In this document: positions 52,294-60,318 of the stretch, piece by piece
Numbering within the stretch: position 1 is the stretch's first letter
Layout: each line of letters opens with the position of its first letter
Source of the DNA: Streptomyces sp. SLBN-31
Lineage (GTDB): Bacteria > Actinomycetota > Actinomycetes > Streptomycetales > Streptomycetaceae
Direction: 5' to 3'
Length of the DNA stretch: 64,000 nt
Assembly (NCBI RefSeq): GCF_006715395.1
Contig: NZ_VFNC01000001.1
Span: 4,183,244 to 4,247,243, forward strand
Made by a program: the position numbers and the translations under genes
The notes under the pieces: model-generated
What the model was told of the DNA's origin: nothing
Database searches by the model: none
The model's input: the letters and a program-made list of their open reading frames with translations, nothing else

Positions 52294-52370
52294 CGCGATA
52301 TCACCGCAGGTGTCCCCGACTAGTGCCGTGACTGGGAGGGTTCACCGGGTCTGGTCCTACACTCTGGTCT

Positions 52371-52720
52371 GTGTCAGTTGACCAGGGGCAAAGCCCGCGG
52401 CCTATCGACCAGTGCCGGGACGTCCAAGACGTCCTGGACCAGATCCGGCTGCGTCCCTCCATGTGGGTTCGCCAGGGGTGCCTGCGGGACTTGCAGAACA
52501 TCTTGATCGGCTATGCCGCGGCTTTGTCCGTTCACGGGGTCGACGAGCCTTTCACCCTGTCGCCCGGTGGTCCCTTCGCCGAGTGGCTCGTCGAGGCTGG
52601 TCGATGTCTTGTGGCTGGGCTGATGCCATCGAGCGGCATGCCGGTGGAGAAGACCCGCTGATGGCGTTCTTCCATCTCCTGGATGAGTACCGGTCTGCCT
52701 GTGGGGCTAACTGGCTCTAA
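52371..52720 (+). pseudogene. Broken small gene, possibly an orphan immunity protein
   Basis: First frame: RPIDQCRDVQDVLDQIRLRP, SMWVRQGCLRDLQNILIGYA, SVHGVDEPFTLSPGGPFAEW. Near 52597 the reading changes frame and continues GWSMSCGWADAIERHAGGED and PLMAFFHLLDEYRSACGA. Both halves form one protein of about 115 residues. The sort of sequence (VLDxIRxRPxMWxR ... GGPFAEWL ... DPLxxFFxLLDEYR) is common in small Streptomyces ORFs behind RHS toxins. The last codons are encoded by the end of the IS inserted at 52705, so the gene is also truncated. Confidence 0.55.
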
Positions 52721-53585
52721 CAAAAGCGGTTGATCATGTGACTGTCGGCTTGATCGCTCGTTGGTGAGAGTATGGGGAAGCGTCAGTCGCGGCCGTGGAT
52801 CGTGTCGGACGAACTGTGGTCGCTGATCGAGCCGTTGCTGCCCGCACCTCCGCCCAAGCAGGTCGAGGGGCGGCCGCGGGTGCCCGACCGCCAGGCCTTG
52901 TGCGGCATCCTGTTCGTCCCGCACACGGGCATCCAGTAGGAGTACCTGCCGCGGGAACTGGGCTTCGGCTCGGGGATGACGTGCTGGCGCCGCCTGGCGG
53001 CCTGGAACGAGGCGGGTGTCTGGGACCAGCTGCACCAGTTGCTGTTGAACAAGCTCCGCTCGAAGAATCAGGTGGACTGGTCCCGGGCGGTGATCGATTC
53101 CTCTCACGTCCGGGCGGCACGCAGGGGCCCAAAAGCGGGCCCAGCCCGGTCGACCGCGCACGTCCGGGCAGCAAGCACCACGTCATCACCGACGGTCAGG
53201 GCATCCCGCTCGCGGTGTCGCTGACCGGCGGCAACCGCGGGCGACGTCACCCAGCTGCTGCCGCTACTTGACAAGATCCCGGCTGTTGCGGGAGTTGTCG
53301 GCAGGCCTCGCAGGCGGCCCGACATGCTCTTCGCCGACCGCGAACCACGACAAGTACCGCCGGCTCCTGCGCCAGCGCGGCATCTGGCCCGCTATCGCCG
53401 AACGCGGCCAGCCACACGGTACCGGCCTGGGCACCATCGAGCGGACGATCTCCTGGCTGCACGGCTTCCGCCGCCTGCGCATTCGCTGGGAACGACGCGA
53501 CGACATCCACGAAGCGTTCCTCGGACTCGCCGCCTGCCTGATCACCCACTGGCACGTCCAGAGGCTTTGTTAGGGCCAGTAAGCC
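52705..53585. mobile_element. 881-bp IS5-type element with 20-bp terminal repeats
   Basis: Left end GGCTAACTGGCTCTAACAAA (52705-52724); right end, as reverse complement, GGCTTACTGGCCCTAACAAA (53566-53585), 18 of 20 identical. The transposase gene between them is broken. No clear target duplication was seen. Confidence 0.75.
52771..53573 (+). pseudogene. IS5-family transposase with stop codon and frameshifts
   Basis: ATG 52771 opens PWIVSDELWSLIEPLLPAPP and ALCGILFVPHTGIQ followed by an in-frame TAG (52937-52939, where TGG would give W). The frame then continues EYLPRELGFGSGMTCWRRLA and VIDSSHVRAARRG with the first catalytic Asp. Later parts lie in other frames (KHHVITDGQGIPLAVSLTGG, then DMLFADR, then GTIERTISWLHGFRRLRIRW with the final Glu). 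At least three disabling changes are present. Confidence 0.85.
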
Positions 53586-53645
53586 TTAATTGTTCGCTAT
53601 CGGTGTCGGCCAGCCGGTCGCCGACTGCGCTGGTGCCTTGGCGGT

Positions 53646-53824
53646 ATGTTGCCTACGAATCCGCACCCGCGGCGGTTGTCCCATGCGACGGAGTTCGCCG
53701 TCTACGGACCGGACGAGCAGGCTAAGGCCCTGACCGAGGTCGGCATGTCCCTCACCGGCCTTGAGGTCGACCGCGCCTTCTGGCCGGGCAACGAACTCCT
53801 GCCGCGGCTGTGCAAGAGCGCCTG
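53646..53824 (+). CDS. Short hypothetical ORF
   Basis: 59 codons: MLPTNPHPRRLSHATEFAVY, GPDEQAKALTEVGMSLTGLE, VDRAFWPGNELLPRLC. Composition is protein-like and it could be the end of a larger gene truncated by the IS at 52705-53585; no ribosome-binding site was seen. Confidence 0.35.
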
Positions 53825-53868
53825 ACAGCAAGATGGGAACAGAACGCTGATCAAGCGACCACGACGGT

Positions 53869-54636
53869 TCAGACAAGCGCCTTCCGCCCCAGGACCGATG
53901 TCCCGGGGCGGAAGGCACCGGTGAGCACGAAGAGCAGACGGGGATACACCGGATACCAGCGCAGCCACGCAGGACCTGCGGACGCCTGCCTGCGTCGGCC
54001 GACGGGCTGGGCCTCGTAGTGGAACAGGCGCGCGTACTCGATCAGCTTCACCGCCAGCCGCTCACTGCTCATGGTGCTGCGGTCGACTTCCACGAACGCG
54101 CGCAGCTTGCGCCGGTGTTCGCTCTCGACAACCGTGTAGTACATCACCGCATCGGCCACGACCCGCTCGCCCTCGCCAATGGAGTGGGACACCTCCGGTG
54201 TCCAGTCCCAGGGGCCGTGCTCGTGCCCGAGCCGACGGGCGTCTGCGGCGAAAGCCAGGTGAGCGCGCACGACGGCGAGGGTGTGCGGGGTCTTCAGCGA
54301 CGCCGCCGTGGCCGAGGTGATGGGATAGGGTGGCCGCCCCCGCAGAACGGGCAGGTCCCGGGTCAGCCGCGCGCCTTCCTGCGTGAGGTACCAGGCGCGG
54401 GTACGGGTCCGGTTCGCATCCGACAGCACCGTGCAGTCGACGAAACCGTCGGAGCGCAGCCTGTTCAGCACACGCGAGATCAACTGACGCGTGCCGTCCG
54501 GGCGCAGCATCCGCCGCAACTGGCTGGTGGTGGCGATACGGTGCTGGGCCAGCCCCGCCAGCACCTGGTGGGCCAAAGGCTCAGCGGGAGTGGCGGCCAT
54601 TGCCGTCGCCGGAATACTCCGTGCAGCGCTGCTCAT
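53869..54636 (-). CDS. Replication-relaxation family protein, C-terminus probably replaced
   Basis: 255 residues; ATG 54636 follows GGAAGG. The N-terminal winged helix reads LAQHRIATTSQLRRMLRPDG, LISRVLNRLRSDGFVDCTVL. The family core HTLAVVRAHLAFAADARRLG, GPWDWTPEVSHSIGEGERVV, LRAFVEVDRSTMSSERLAVK and LIEYARLFHYEAQ is well conserved. These proteins belong to actinobacterial integrative and plasmid elements and are related to relaxase/replication accessory proteins. After LLFVLTGA the sequence becomes FRPGTSVLGRKALV and stops, whereas relatives continue for about 50 residues. So the 3' end was probably replaced, leaving the function uncertain. Confidence 0.8.
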   Translation of the reverse strand: MSSAARSIPATAMAATPAEPLAHQVLAGLAQHRIATTSQLRRMLRPDGTRQLISRVLNRLRSDGFVDCTVLSDANRTRTRAWYLTQEGARLTRDLPVLRGRPPYPITSATAASLKTPHTLAVVRAHLAFAADARRLGHEHGPWDWTPEVSHSIGEGERVVADAVMYYTVVESEHRRKLRAFVEVDRSTMSSERLAVKLIEYARLFHYEAQPVGRRRQASAGPAWLRWYPVYPRLLFVLTGAFRPGTSVLGRKALV

Positions 54637-54821
54637 GAGACGTTTCCTTCCACGGCGTGGCGGTCTCTGGCGGAGACCCCCGGTTGCTACTCGAGGAAAC
54701 CCGCGCGCCCTGACCAAGCCCCCGACCACCAAGCCCCGACCATGGTCACGAAGTCGCAACACCTGCATGGTCGGCGGCGGCCGACCGGCACTGGTGGCTC
54801 GCACCACCGGCCCGCCCGCCA

Positions 54822-55317
54822 CTAAGAGAGCACCTGATCTAGGTAGTTGGTAGTTCAGGATGATTTTGTGACGGCTGGTGTGAGCGGTCGTTAGGACGGG
54901 CGTGAGTGCGCGTCGTCCTTACCGCAGTGATGTGTCTGATGCCCGGTGGGCTCTGATCGAGCCGGTCTTCACCGCTTGGCGGGCGAGACGGACCGGGCCG
55001 GGCACGGCAGCCCGGGTGCACGACCTGCGGGAAATCGTCAACGCGATCCTCTACGTCAATCGCACCGGCATCCCGTGGGAGTACCTTCCCCACGACTTCC
55101 CGCCCTACAAGACCGTCTATGACTACTACGCGAAGTGGGAAGCCGACGGCACGACCCTGCAGGTCCACGACCTGCTACGCGACAAGACCCGTCGCGCGCA
55201 CGGCCGCAGTGCGCAGCCCACCGCGGCCGTGATCGCCGCGCAGAGCGTGAAGACCTCGGCAATCGAAACGGACATCCCACTCGCATTGGCGTGAACGGTG
55301 ATCAGATGCTCTCTAAG
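54822..55317. mobile_element. 496-bp internally deleted IS5-type element
   Basis: CTAAGAGAGCACCTGATC (54822-54839) and, inverted, GATCAGATGCTCTCTAAG (55300-55317) match at 17 of 18 positions. Between them only the N-terminal part of a transposase remains, so this is a deletion derivative, mobile only in trans. Confidence 0.75.
54902..55294 (+). pseudogene. IS5-family transposase N-terminal part
   Basis: About 120 codons: YRSDVSDARWALIEPVFTAW, REIVNAILYVNRTGIPWEYL, PHDFPPYKTVYDYYAKWEAD, ending AAVIAAQSVKTSAIE. At that point full-length relatives continue with the catalytic core, but here the sequence jumps to the right end. Confidence 0.85.
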
Positions 55318-55638
55318 AGCGGCGCTGCTGGGGGACGCTGACCGCCACCGCCTCCTGGTCGACCAGCTCCGCCGGCACATAGGACACGTCCAACCAGGGC
55401 GCCGTGCTCGTCGTAGACCAGCAGATCCACGCCACCGTCTGCGGCGGGGGACTCCACCAGGCGCAGCGGCCGCCCCTCCAGGGCCTCCAGACGGCCCGTC
55501 AGGACGTCTGGACTATCTCACCGTTACCGGACATACACCCACGGTAGAAGCGCGCACACGGGGGCGGGAGGGGTTTCCGGGGGCGTCCATCGGCGCGGGA
55601 GGGGCGTCGGCGGGCAGGGAGTGTCCTCCTGCGCCTCT
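55318..55638. other. Gene debris, no intact gene
   Basis: On the minus strand 55318-55510 gives LTGRLEALEGRPLRLVESPA and GVDLLVYDEHGALVG, then after a frame change YVPAELVDQEAVAVSVPQ. This looks like the end of a protein-coding gene of unknown family, frameshifted near 55400. The rest holds no recognisable feature. Confidence 0.4.
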
Positions 55639-56142
55639 CTAAGGGATAGTCGGCGGCTGCTGCGGTTGCTGCTGCGGCTCCTGGGCCTGGACGGCGGCCC
55701 TGGTGGCGAGTTGCCCAGCCAGCAACACGGCTTGCATATCCGCCGGGTCGCTGCGCTTCAAGACGAAGACCTTGGCCAGGGCCAGCAGGCTGGGACCGCA
55801 CAGGAGCGCAGACAACCACCCGTGTTCTGGAGCCAGGTACACACCGCCGCCGAGCATGGCCAGCGCGATTACCGCTCCTGTAACCAGCTCAACCGTGCTC
55901 CGGCGGTCTGCCCGCTCCCGCTGACGGTCCTCGTGCTGTCGCTGCTCTGCCTCGCGCTGCAACTCAAGGCTGAGCATCCGCTCCCGGTGCTCCCGGCGCA
56001 GCTGCGGCTCCATCGCACGCAGCGCGACCCCGAGCTGTTCGGCTCCAAGGTCCCGCCACTGCGCGGCGATACGGGCTCCTTCCGACAGGACGGCGTCATC
56101 GTCCGAAGGTTGACCGGTAGGCAACTGGGTCCCACTGCTCAC
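55639..56142 (-). CDS. DUF2335-like membrane protein
   Basis: 167 residues. A charged helical, probably coiled-coil part (RREHRERMLSLELQREAEQR, HEDRQRERADRRSTVELVTG) is followed by two membrane segments (AVIALAMLGGGVYLAP, LSALLCGPSLLALAKVFVL), the layout of DUF2335 proteins. The C-terminal tail is Gln/Pro-rich. GTG 56142 overlaps the stop of the preceding gene by 4 bp (GTGA), so both are one operon. Function unknown. Confidence 0.6.
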   Translation of the reverse strand: MSSGTQLPTGQPSDDDAVLSEGARIAAQWRDLGAEQLGVALRAMEPQLRREHRERMLSLELQREAEQRQHEDRQRERADRRSTVELVTGAVIALAMLGGGVYLAPEHGWLSALLCGPSLLALAKVFVLKRSDPADMQAVLLAGQLATRAAVQAQEPQQQPQQPPTIP

Positions 56143-56594
56143 CGTGGTGATCCTCCGTCACCGCTGGACACAGGCGCGAGGCCCTCCCCGTTCGCGTTCA
56201 AAGGTGGTGGGCCAAGACGTACGAACAACCGCGCCAGAGTCAGGTTGACCGTGTCGGCTGAGCGCTTCGCGACCAAGCGCTCCTCTTCGGTGGACAGGTG
56301 GCCCGTCTCGTCCGGCAGGAAGTCCGCGTCATCGTCTGCCGATCGCTGCGCCGCCTCCTCAGCAGCCCACACCAGCTCCTCCACCTCTGGGGGCAGGAAC
56401 ACCGGCCCGTACACCGTGCCTCCCTGGATGTTGCGGGAAGAGATGGCTTGGTTCTCCACGATGGAGGGGCGGTGGACGACGACGGTGGTGCCCCTGCGTG
56501 CGTCGTGCCGGTCGGCGATGTACTGCCACACGGCCACCAGGAGCGCCGGCCCTGAGCTGAGTAGCGGCAGCAGTCGCTCTAGAAAGTCCCCCAC
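56139..56594 (-). CDS. Small membrane-anchored protein with GTVYGPV-type motif
   Basis: 151 residues from GTG 56594. An N-terminal hydrophobic segment (LLPLLSSGPALLVAVWQYIA) is followed by VVVHRPSIVENQAISSRNI, QGGTVYGPVFLPPEVEEL and an acidic helical tail ending in VSSGDGG. The short beta motif NxxGGTVYGPV resembles the linker found in several actinobacterial signalling and conflict proteins. It is coupled to the DUF2335-like gene. No family firmly recognised. Confidence 0.5.
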   Translation of the reverse strand: MGDFLERLLPLLSSGPALLVAVWQYIADRHDARRGTTVVVHRPSIVENQAISSRNIQGGTVYGPVFLPPEVEELVWAAEEAAQRSADDDADFLPDETGHLSTEEERLVAKRSADTVNLTLARLFVRLGPPPLNANGEGLAPVSSGDGGSPR

Positions 56595-57037
56595 GGTGTC
56601 CCCCCGGGCCTGAGACGAGCGGCACCGGCCACGATAGCCGCGACAGGGGCCACGGGGCAGGGGTTCACGAAGGATGGGCGCCGGTGGGCAGGGCGGGTAC
56701 CCTCTGCGCCGCCCGGGCACTGCATCGGCACTTCCGCCGGCGCCCCGCCTGTCCCCGCTCGGAACCCGAAGCGGCAGACCTGCGCAGGGCCCGAGAGTAC
56801 GAGATGGCCGCAAGGGTTCGTCACGACGATGACCACAACAACGAGTGGTCGAGGAAGAGCCCGGCGCCAGGAAAGATGGCGATGGCCGGTCCGCAGCAGC
56901 CGTGGGCTGCTGCGGGGCGTGATGGCGAGCCACGCCATGCCGGCCATCGTGCGACACCCGGCCCGCAAGGGACCAACACCCAAAGCCGGCTGTCGCGTTC
57001 ATGGGGCGGTGAGCGGAACTCCGCGCACCGCCGGGTA
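56595..57037. other. 443-bp stretch without a gene
   Basis: No supported gene. It should contain the promoter of the two membrane-protein genes, and it separates them from the HTH-to-Mom-like group. Confidence 0.4.
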
Positions 57038-57754
57038 CTACTTCTTGGACCGCTGGGCCGCCTGCTCGAGGATGCGCCGGCGAGTCCACCGTCGGCGCCC
57101 GTTCTGGCGCCCGGCATTCTCGGCGACTCCGTCCGTGGTCTTCAGCAGCGGAAGGTTGCCCTGGGACAGGCTGCTGGAGAAGGAACCGACGGTCTTGTAC
57201 CCCAGCAGGGCGGCCGCCTGGCTCGCCCCCAGAAGCTCCTCGGGATCGCCGTCGACCGGAACGTCGGGCAGGGGCGGCGCTTCCTTGGCTCCGGCTCGTC
57301 TTCCGCGGCCGGGCCGGGTGGCCATCCACGCCTGCAGGGTCTCCACCTTCCACAGCTGCCGGCGGTAGGGGTTCGCCGCCGTGCCCTTCTCTTCGACGGC
57401 ATCCGGCTCGGGGAAGTAACCGGGGTGATCGCGCACGAAGGTCGTGACCTGGCTGGAGTTCTTGTAGCCGAGATACCTCGAGGCCTCTGCCGCGTTCAGC
57501 AACGTCCCCGGAGGGAGGGAGGGAGGCGCGTGTTCAGCGAGCCGTGACGGCGCGCGGTGGGCGAACCACTCGGTGACCTCCGCGTGGTCCCACAGGCGGG
57601 CGCGGCCGCGCTTGTCGACAGGTTCAGGGAATGCCTTGCCGGCCGCGTTCTCCGCGCGCTCGGTGTAGAACTGGCTGATCCGTGCGGGCGTCAGGCCCTG
57701 TTCAGCCGCGATCTCGGCAGCGTCGGCCAGGCGAGGCTCACGGCGCGAGGTCAT
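57038..57754 (-). CDS. Multi-HTH DNA-binding protein
   Basis: 238 residues; ATG 57754 with AGGACGG upstream. Three excisionase/MerR-like winged-helix segments are visible: RLADAAEIAAEQGLTPARIS, then LNAAEASRYLGYKNSSQVTT and LGASQAAALLGYKTVGSFSS. The C-terminus is Arg/Lys-rich. It lies last in the group headed by the Mom-like gene. Such proteins in mobile elements act as regulators or directionality factors; the target is unknown. Confidence 0.7.
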   Translation of the reverse strand: MTSRREPRLADAAEIAAEQGLTPARISQFYTERAENAAGKAFPEPVDKRGRARLWDHAEVTEWFAHRAPSRLAEHAPPSLPPGTLLNAAEASRYLGYKNSSQVTTFVRDHPGYFPEPDAVEEKGTAANPYRRQLWKVETLQAWMATRPGRGRRAGAKEAPPLPDVPVDGDPEELLGASQAAALLGYKTVGSFSSSLSQGNLPLLKTTDGVAENAGRQNGRRRWTRRRILEQAAQRSKK

Positions 57755-57887
57755 GGCAGAACCGTCCGTCCTGTCAGCAGTAAGCCGGCCAGCCCGACTC
57801 ACAACGCAAATAATGGCAGGAGTTTCGGTTGGAGGTCCAGCCCGCGGCTCAAGGTTTTCTCTGACGGCCGGGCTCACGGCTCACGGA

Positions 57888-58232
57888 CTACTCCTCGGGG
57901 ATCAAGCAGACACCTCGGCGCGCGGCATCCTCGGCCAGCTCCGCGTAGGCAATGGCGGCCAGCGTCATCTCCCACTCGACCAGGGCCAGCAGCAGGATCA
58001 CCTCGTCGCGGTCCTGCGAGGCATCGCAGGGCATACCGGCCGTCTTGGCGGCGAACATCAGATCTGCGGTGGCGAGCCCGCCCAGACGCGCTGCCACCTC
58101 CCGGTGCAGGGCCTTAAGACCCTGCTGGTACAGCTCGTTCGCCTCCTGCAGGAGCAGCACCAGTTCCTCGCCGTGGCGGGCCGGTGCCGCCGCAGCGAGG
58201 TCGAGGATGCGCTGGGTCGTCGTCATCGTCAT
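57888..58232 (-). CDS. Small helical protein of unknown function
   Basis: 114 residues from ATG 58232 with AGGGAGG upstream. All-helical, acidic: QRILDLAAAAPARHGEELVL, LLQEANELYQQGLKALHREV, EVILLLALVEWEMTLAAIAY. 40 bp after the PAPS-reductase-like gene, so co-transcribed. No family recognised. Confidence 0.6.
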   Translation of the reverse strand: MTMTTTQRILDLAAAAPARHGEELVLLLQEANELYQQGLKALHREVAARLGGLATADLMFAAKTAGMPCDASQDRDEVILLLALVEWEMTLAAIAYAELAEDAARRGVCLIPEE

Positions 58233-58272
58233 TGAGTATCCCTCCCTAATGGGTGTGAATGGGGGGTGGTGG

Positions 58273-59295
58273 TCAGCTGCAGCCGTCGCACACCGGGCGG
58301 CGGCCGCTGTCGCGGGCCAGCTCGGGCTTCTTGCGAGGCTCTTCCTTGAGTGCGGCCCACACCTGGTTCTCCAGGGCGGCGAACTCCGGACCGTCGTCCG
58401 GGCAGACGACGCCCGGGTCGATCCCGCACGACTTGGCATGGCGAATCAGATCGGCGATGCGCCTGTCAGCGCGGAAGCTGTCGCCCCGGACCTGCTCGAC
58501 CTCGGCATACAGATCGGCGAGCCGCGGCCGGCGTCCGCTGGAGAGCAGCAAGTCGGGGAGGGACGCATAGCTGCACAGAGCACAGGAGCAGCGCGTGTTG
58601 CCCCGCCAGTCACCGGCCCCGGGCACGGAGTCGTACGACCAGCAGTACGGCACCGGCGCGCTGGCGTGCCACTCCTTGACCGCCTCGGTCGGCCAGTCCT
58701 TGACGGGCAGCCACTCATCCACGACCCGCGCGGAGTTGGCCAGCACTGTACGGAAGGGCGGACGCTTCTTTCGGTCGGCTCCCTCGTCGCTGCGCAGACC
58801 CATGACCTTCAGGATCCGCACCGGGCGGCCGAGCTCACGCTTGAGGCGGTTGACCATCGGCGTCCAGGCGCTGGAGACCACGCCCTCCTTGGCGTACTTG
58901 CGGCAGTAGGGGCTGCCCATGCGCGGGAACCGCCCGTACGCCGCGATCTCCGTCAACAGGCTGCGCGGCATCGGGGTGCCGTCCGGGCCGGGCATCGTGC
59001 GGGTGACTTCGATGTGCCGGTCTGGAGGTAGCCCGAAGGCGGCACTCTGCATGGCGGCGAGCTCGGAGACGCCCGGGTAGCGGGTGCCCTCGAAGACGAT
59101 CGGAGGCCACTCCAGCACTCCGAGGCTCGAGTGGTAAGAGATCACCCGGTCTTCGACGCCGGCGCTTCGGGCCGCGTCCATGAAAACGGCCATCATCACC
59201 GCGCTGTCCTTGCCACCGGACAGCTGGGGTGCGAGCAGATCGTAGGTGGTCAGGTCGGGCACGCCGGACGAAGCGAAGGCAAGACTCGCAGCCAT
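58273..59295 (-). CDS. PAPS-reductase-like ATP-pyrophosphatase
   Basis: 340 residues; ATG 59295 follows GGAGG. The ATP-PPase loop is PQLSGGKDSAVMMAVFMDAA. Four cysteines near residues 230-245 (NTRCSCALCSY) and a C-terminal pair (CDGC) suggest an iron-sulfur or zinc site, as in DndC-type and phage proteins rather than in the assimilatory CysH (no ECGLH-type C-terminus). Other family residues are SYHSSLGVLEWPPIVFEGTR, YCRKYAKEGVVSSAW and KVMGLRSDEGADRKKRPPF. It sits between the Mom-like gene and a small helical gene, away from any sulfate assimilation gene, so a role in nucleic-acid modification is more likely than sulfate reduction. That is inference. Confidence 0.8.
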   Translation of the reverse strand: MAASLAFASSGVPDLTTYDLLAPQLSGGKDSAVMMAVFMDAARSAGVEDRVISYHSSLGVLEWPPIVFEGTRYPGVSELAAMQSAAFGLPPDRHIEVTRTMPGPDGTPMPRSLLTEIAAYGRFPRMGSPYCRKYAKEGVVSSAWTPMVNRLKRELGRPVRILKVMGLRSDEGADRKKRPPFRTVLANSARVVDEWLPVKDWPTEAVKEWHASAPVPYCWSYDSVPGAGDWRGNTRCSCALCSYASLPDLLLSSGRRPRLADLYAEVEQVRGDSFRADRRIADLIRHAKSCGIDPGVVCPDDGPEFAALENQVWAALKEEPRKKPELARDSGRRPVCDGCS

Positions 59296-59396
59296 GGTTC
59301 CTCCAGGAACAGCGGGACAAGGACGGTGGGACTGCGACCACGACGGGTCGCAGGTGATGATCTGGCGATGGCACGGATCGCGCAGGTGAGCAGCCC

Positions 59397-59942
59397 TCAG
59401 ACCCCGATCGGCTCGGGGTCGGCCTGCTTGGGATAAGGCCGTTGAGCGGGGAGGCCTAGCTTGATCTGCTCCCGCTCGCGCTGGTTTCTGCCGAGCCGCC
59501 ATACGTAGCGGTGTGCTCCGCGATGCCGTACGTTGCGGGCGCCGACCGCGGCCAGGGCGTCCCGGAGCCAGACGGCCGGGTCGCATCCGGCCCGCGGCAC
59601 CGGTGCTCCGAGCGCGATGAGCTGTGCTTCGGCGTACTGGTGGCCCTGCTCCTGGCGGCGGATCTTCTGCGCCGCGCGCTCGTGGAAGACGGTGCCGTCC
59701 GGCAGGACCTTCACCGTCCGGGCGGTTGCCCGGCTGGCGTAGACCGCGTTCGTGGCTGCGTAGATCGTGCCGACGTGCCCAGGCATGACCAGAACTCCCG
59801 AGGCTGTCCGGCGCGGGACGGGGTCGGCGAACGAGACGATCCCGTGTACGCCGCGGGCGAGCAGGCGGTTTAGGCAGTTCGCGAGGAACCACGACTCGGA
59901 ATTTCCGGGGCACTCATCCAGCAGGACGAACCGCGAGCACAC
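59397..59942 (-). CDS. Mom-like (DNA adenine modification) protein, possibly 5'-truncated
   Basis: 181 residues. It resembles the phage Mu Mom family, GNAT-fold enzymes that convert adenine to N6-methylcarbamoyl adenine: SESWFLANCLNRLLARGVHG, IVSFADPVPRRTASGV, GHVGTIYAATNAVYASRATA and the tail GCHRY-like (GAHRYVWRLGRNQRERE). The GTG at 59942 is preceded by an in-frame stop 30 bp upstream, so relatives' extra N-terminal residues are missing or in another frame. It is the first gene of the group ending in the HTH protein at 57038. Assignment is by pattern; the modification is not shown. Confidence 0.6.
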   Translation of the reverse strand: MCSRFVLLDECPGNSESWFLANCLNRLLARGVHGIVSFADPVPRRTASGVLVMPGHVGTIYAATNAVYASRATARTVKVLPDGTVFHERAAQKIRRQEQGHQYAEAQLIALGAPVPRAGCDPAVWLRDALAAVGARNVRHRGAHRYVWRLGRNQREREQIKLGLPAQRPYPKQADPEPIGV

Positions 59943-60318
59943 CAGCGACTCGGTGTACGGGCGCTTCTACGCACCGTGAGCAGTCATTGGCGCAGCTCAT
60001 GCTGCGTGTGACCTGTGAGTCGACGTGTTGATGGACTGGATGGGTTCGGCGACTCGGCCGCGGATGAACCGGGGCATCGGTTAGTGGCGGGACCGAGGAC
60101 TGGGGCAAGCACTACGGCCGCCGCGGTTATCTAGGGTGTAGCCACAGTTATGCAGGTCAGTGGGCATCTTGTCTCGTCAGGCAAGTAAGGCGGTTGGAGG
60201 AGATGGCGGGCCGCCGTACCAGTCTGGCTCACTCGCCGGCACCTCTCCCCGTCGTCCCACCTCAGCCCGATCGTTCGCCCCGGTTGACTGTCAGAGGTGT
60301 GACTTATCGTTCCCGGCT
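59943..60318. other. Divergent intergenic region
   Basis: No gene seen. It separates the minus-strand Mom-like group from the plus-strand HNH gene and contains one copy of CGGTTGGAGGAGATG (60191-60205). Confidence 0.4.
60191..60205 (+). repeat. 15-bp repeat upstream of HNH gene
   Basis: CGGTTGGAGGAGATG, repeated exactly at 61472-61486, so the two copies bracket the endonuclease gene. Confidence 0.6.
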
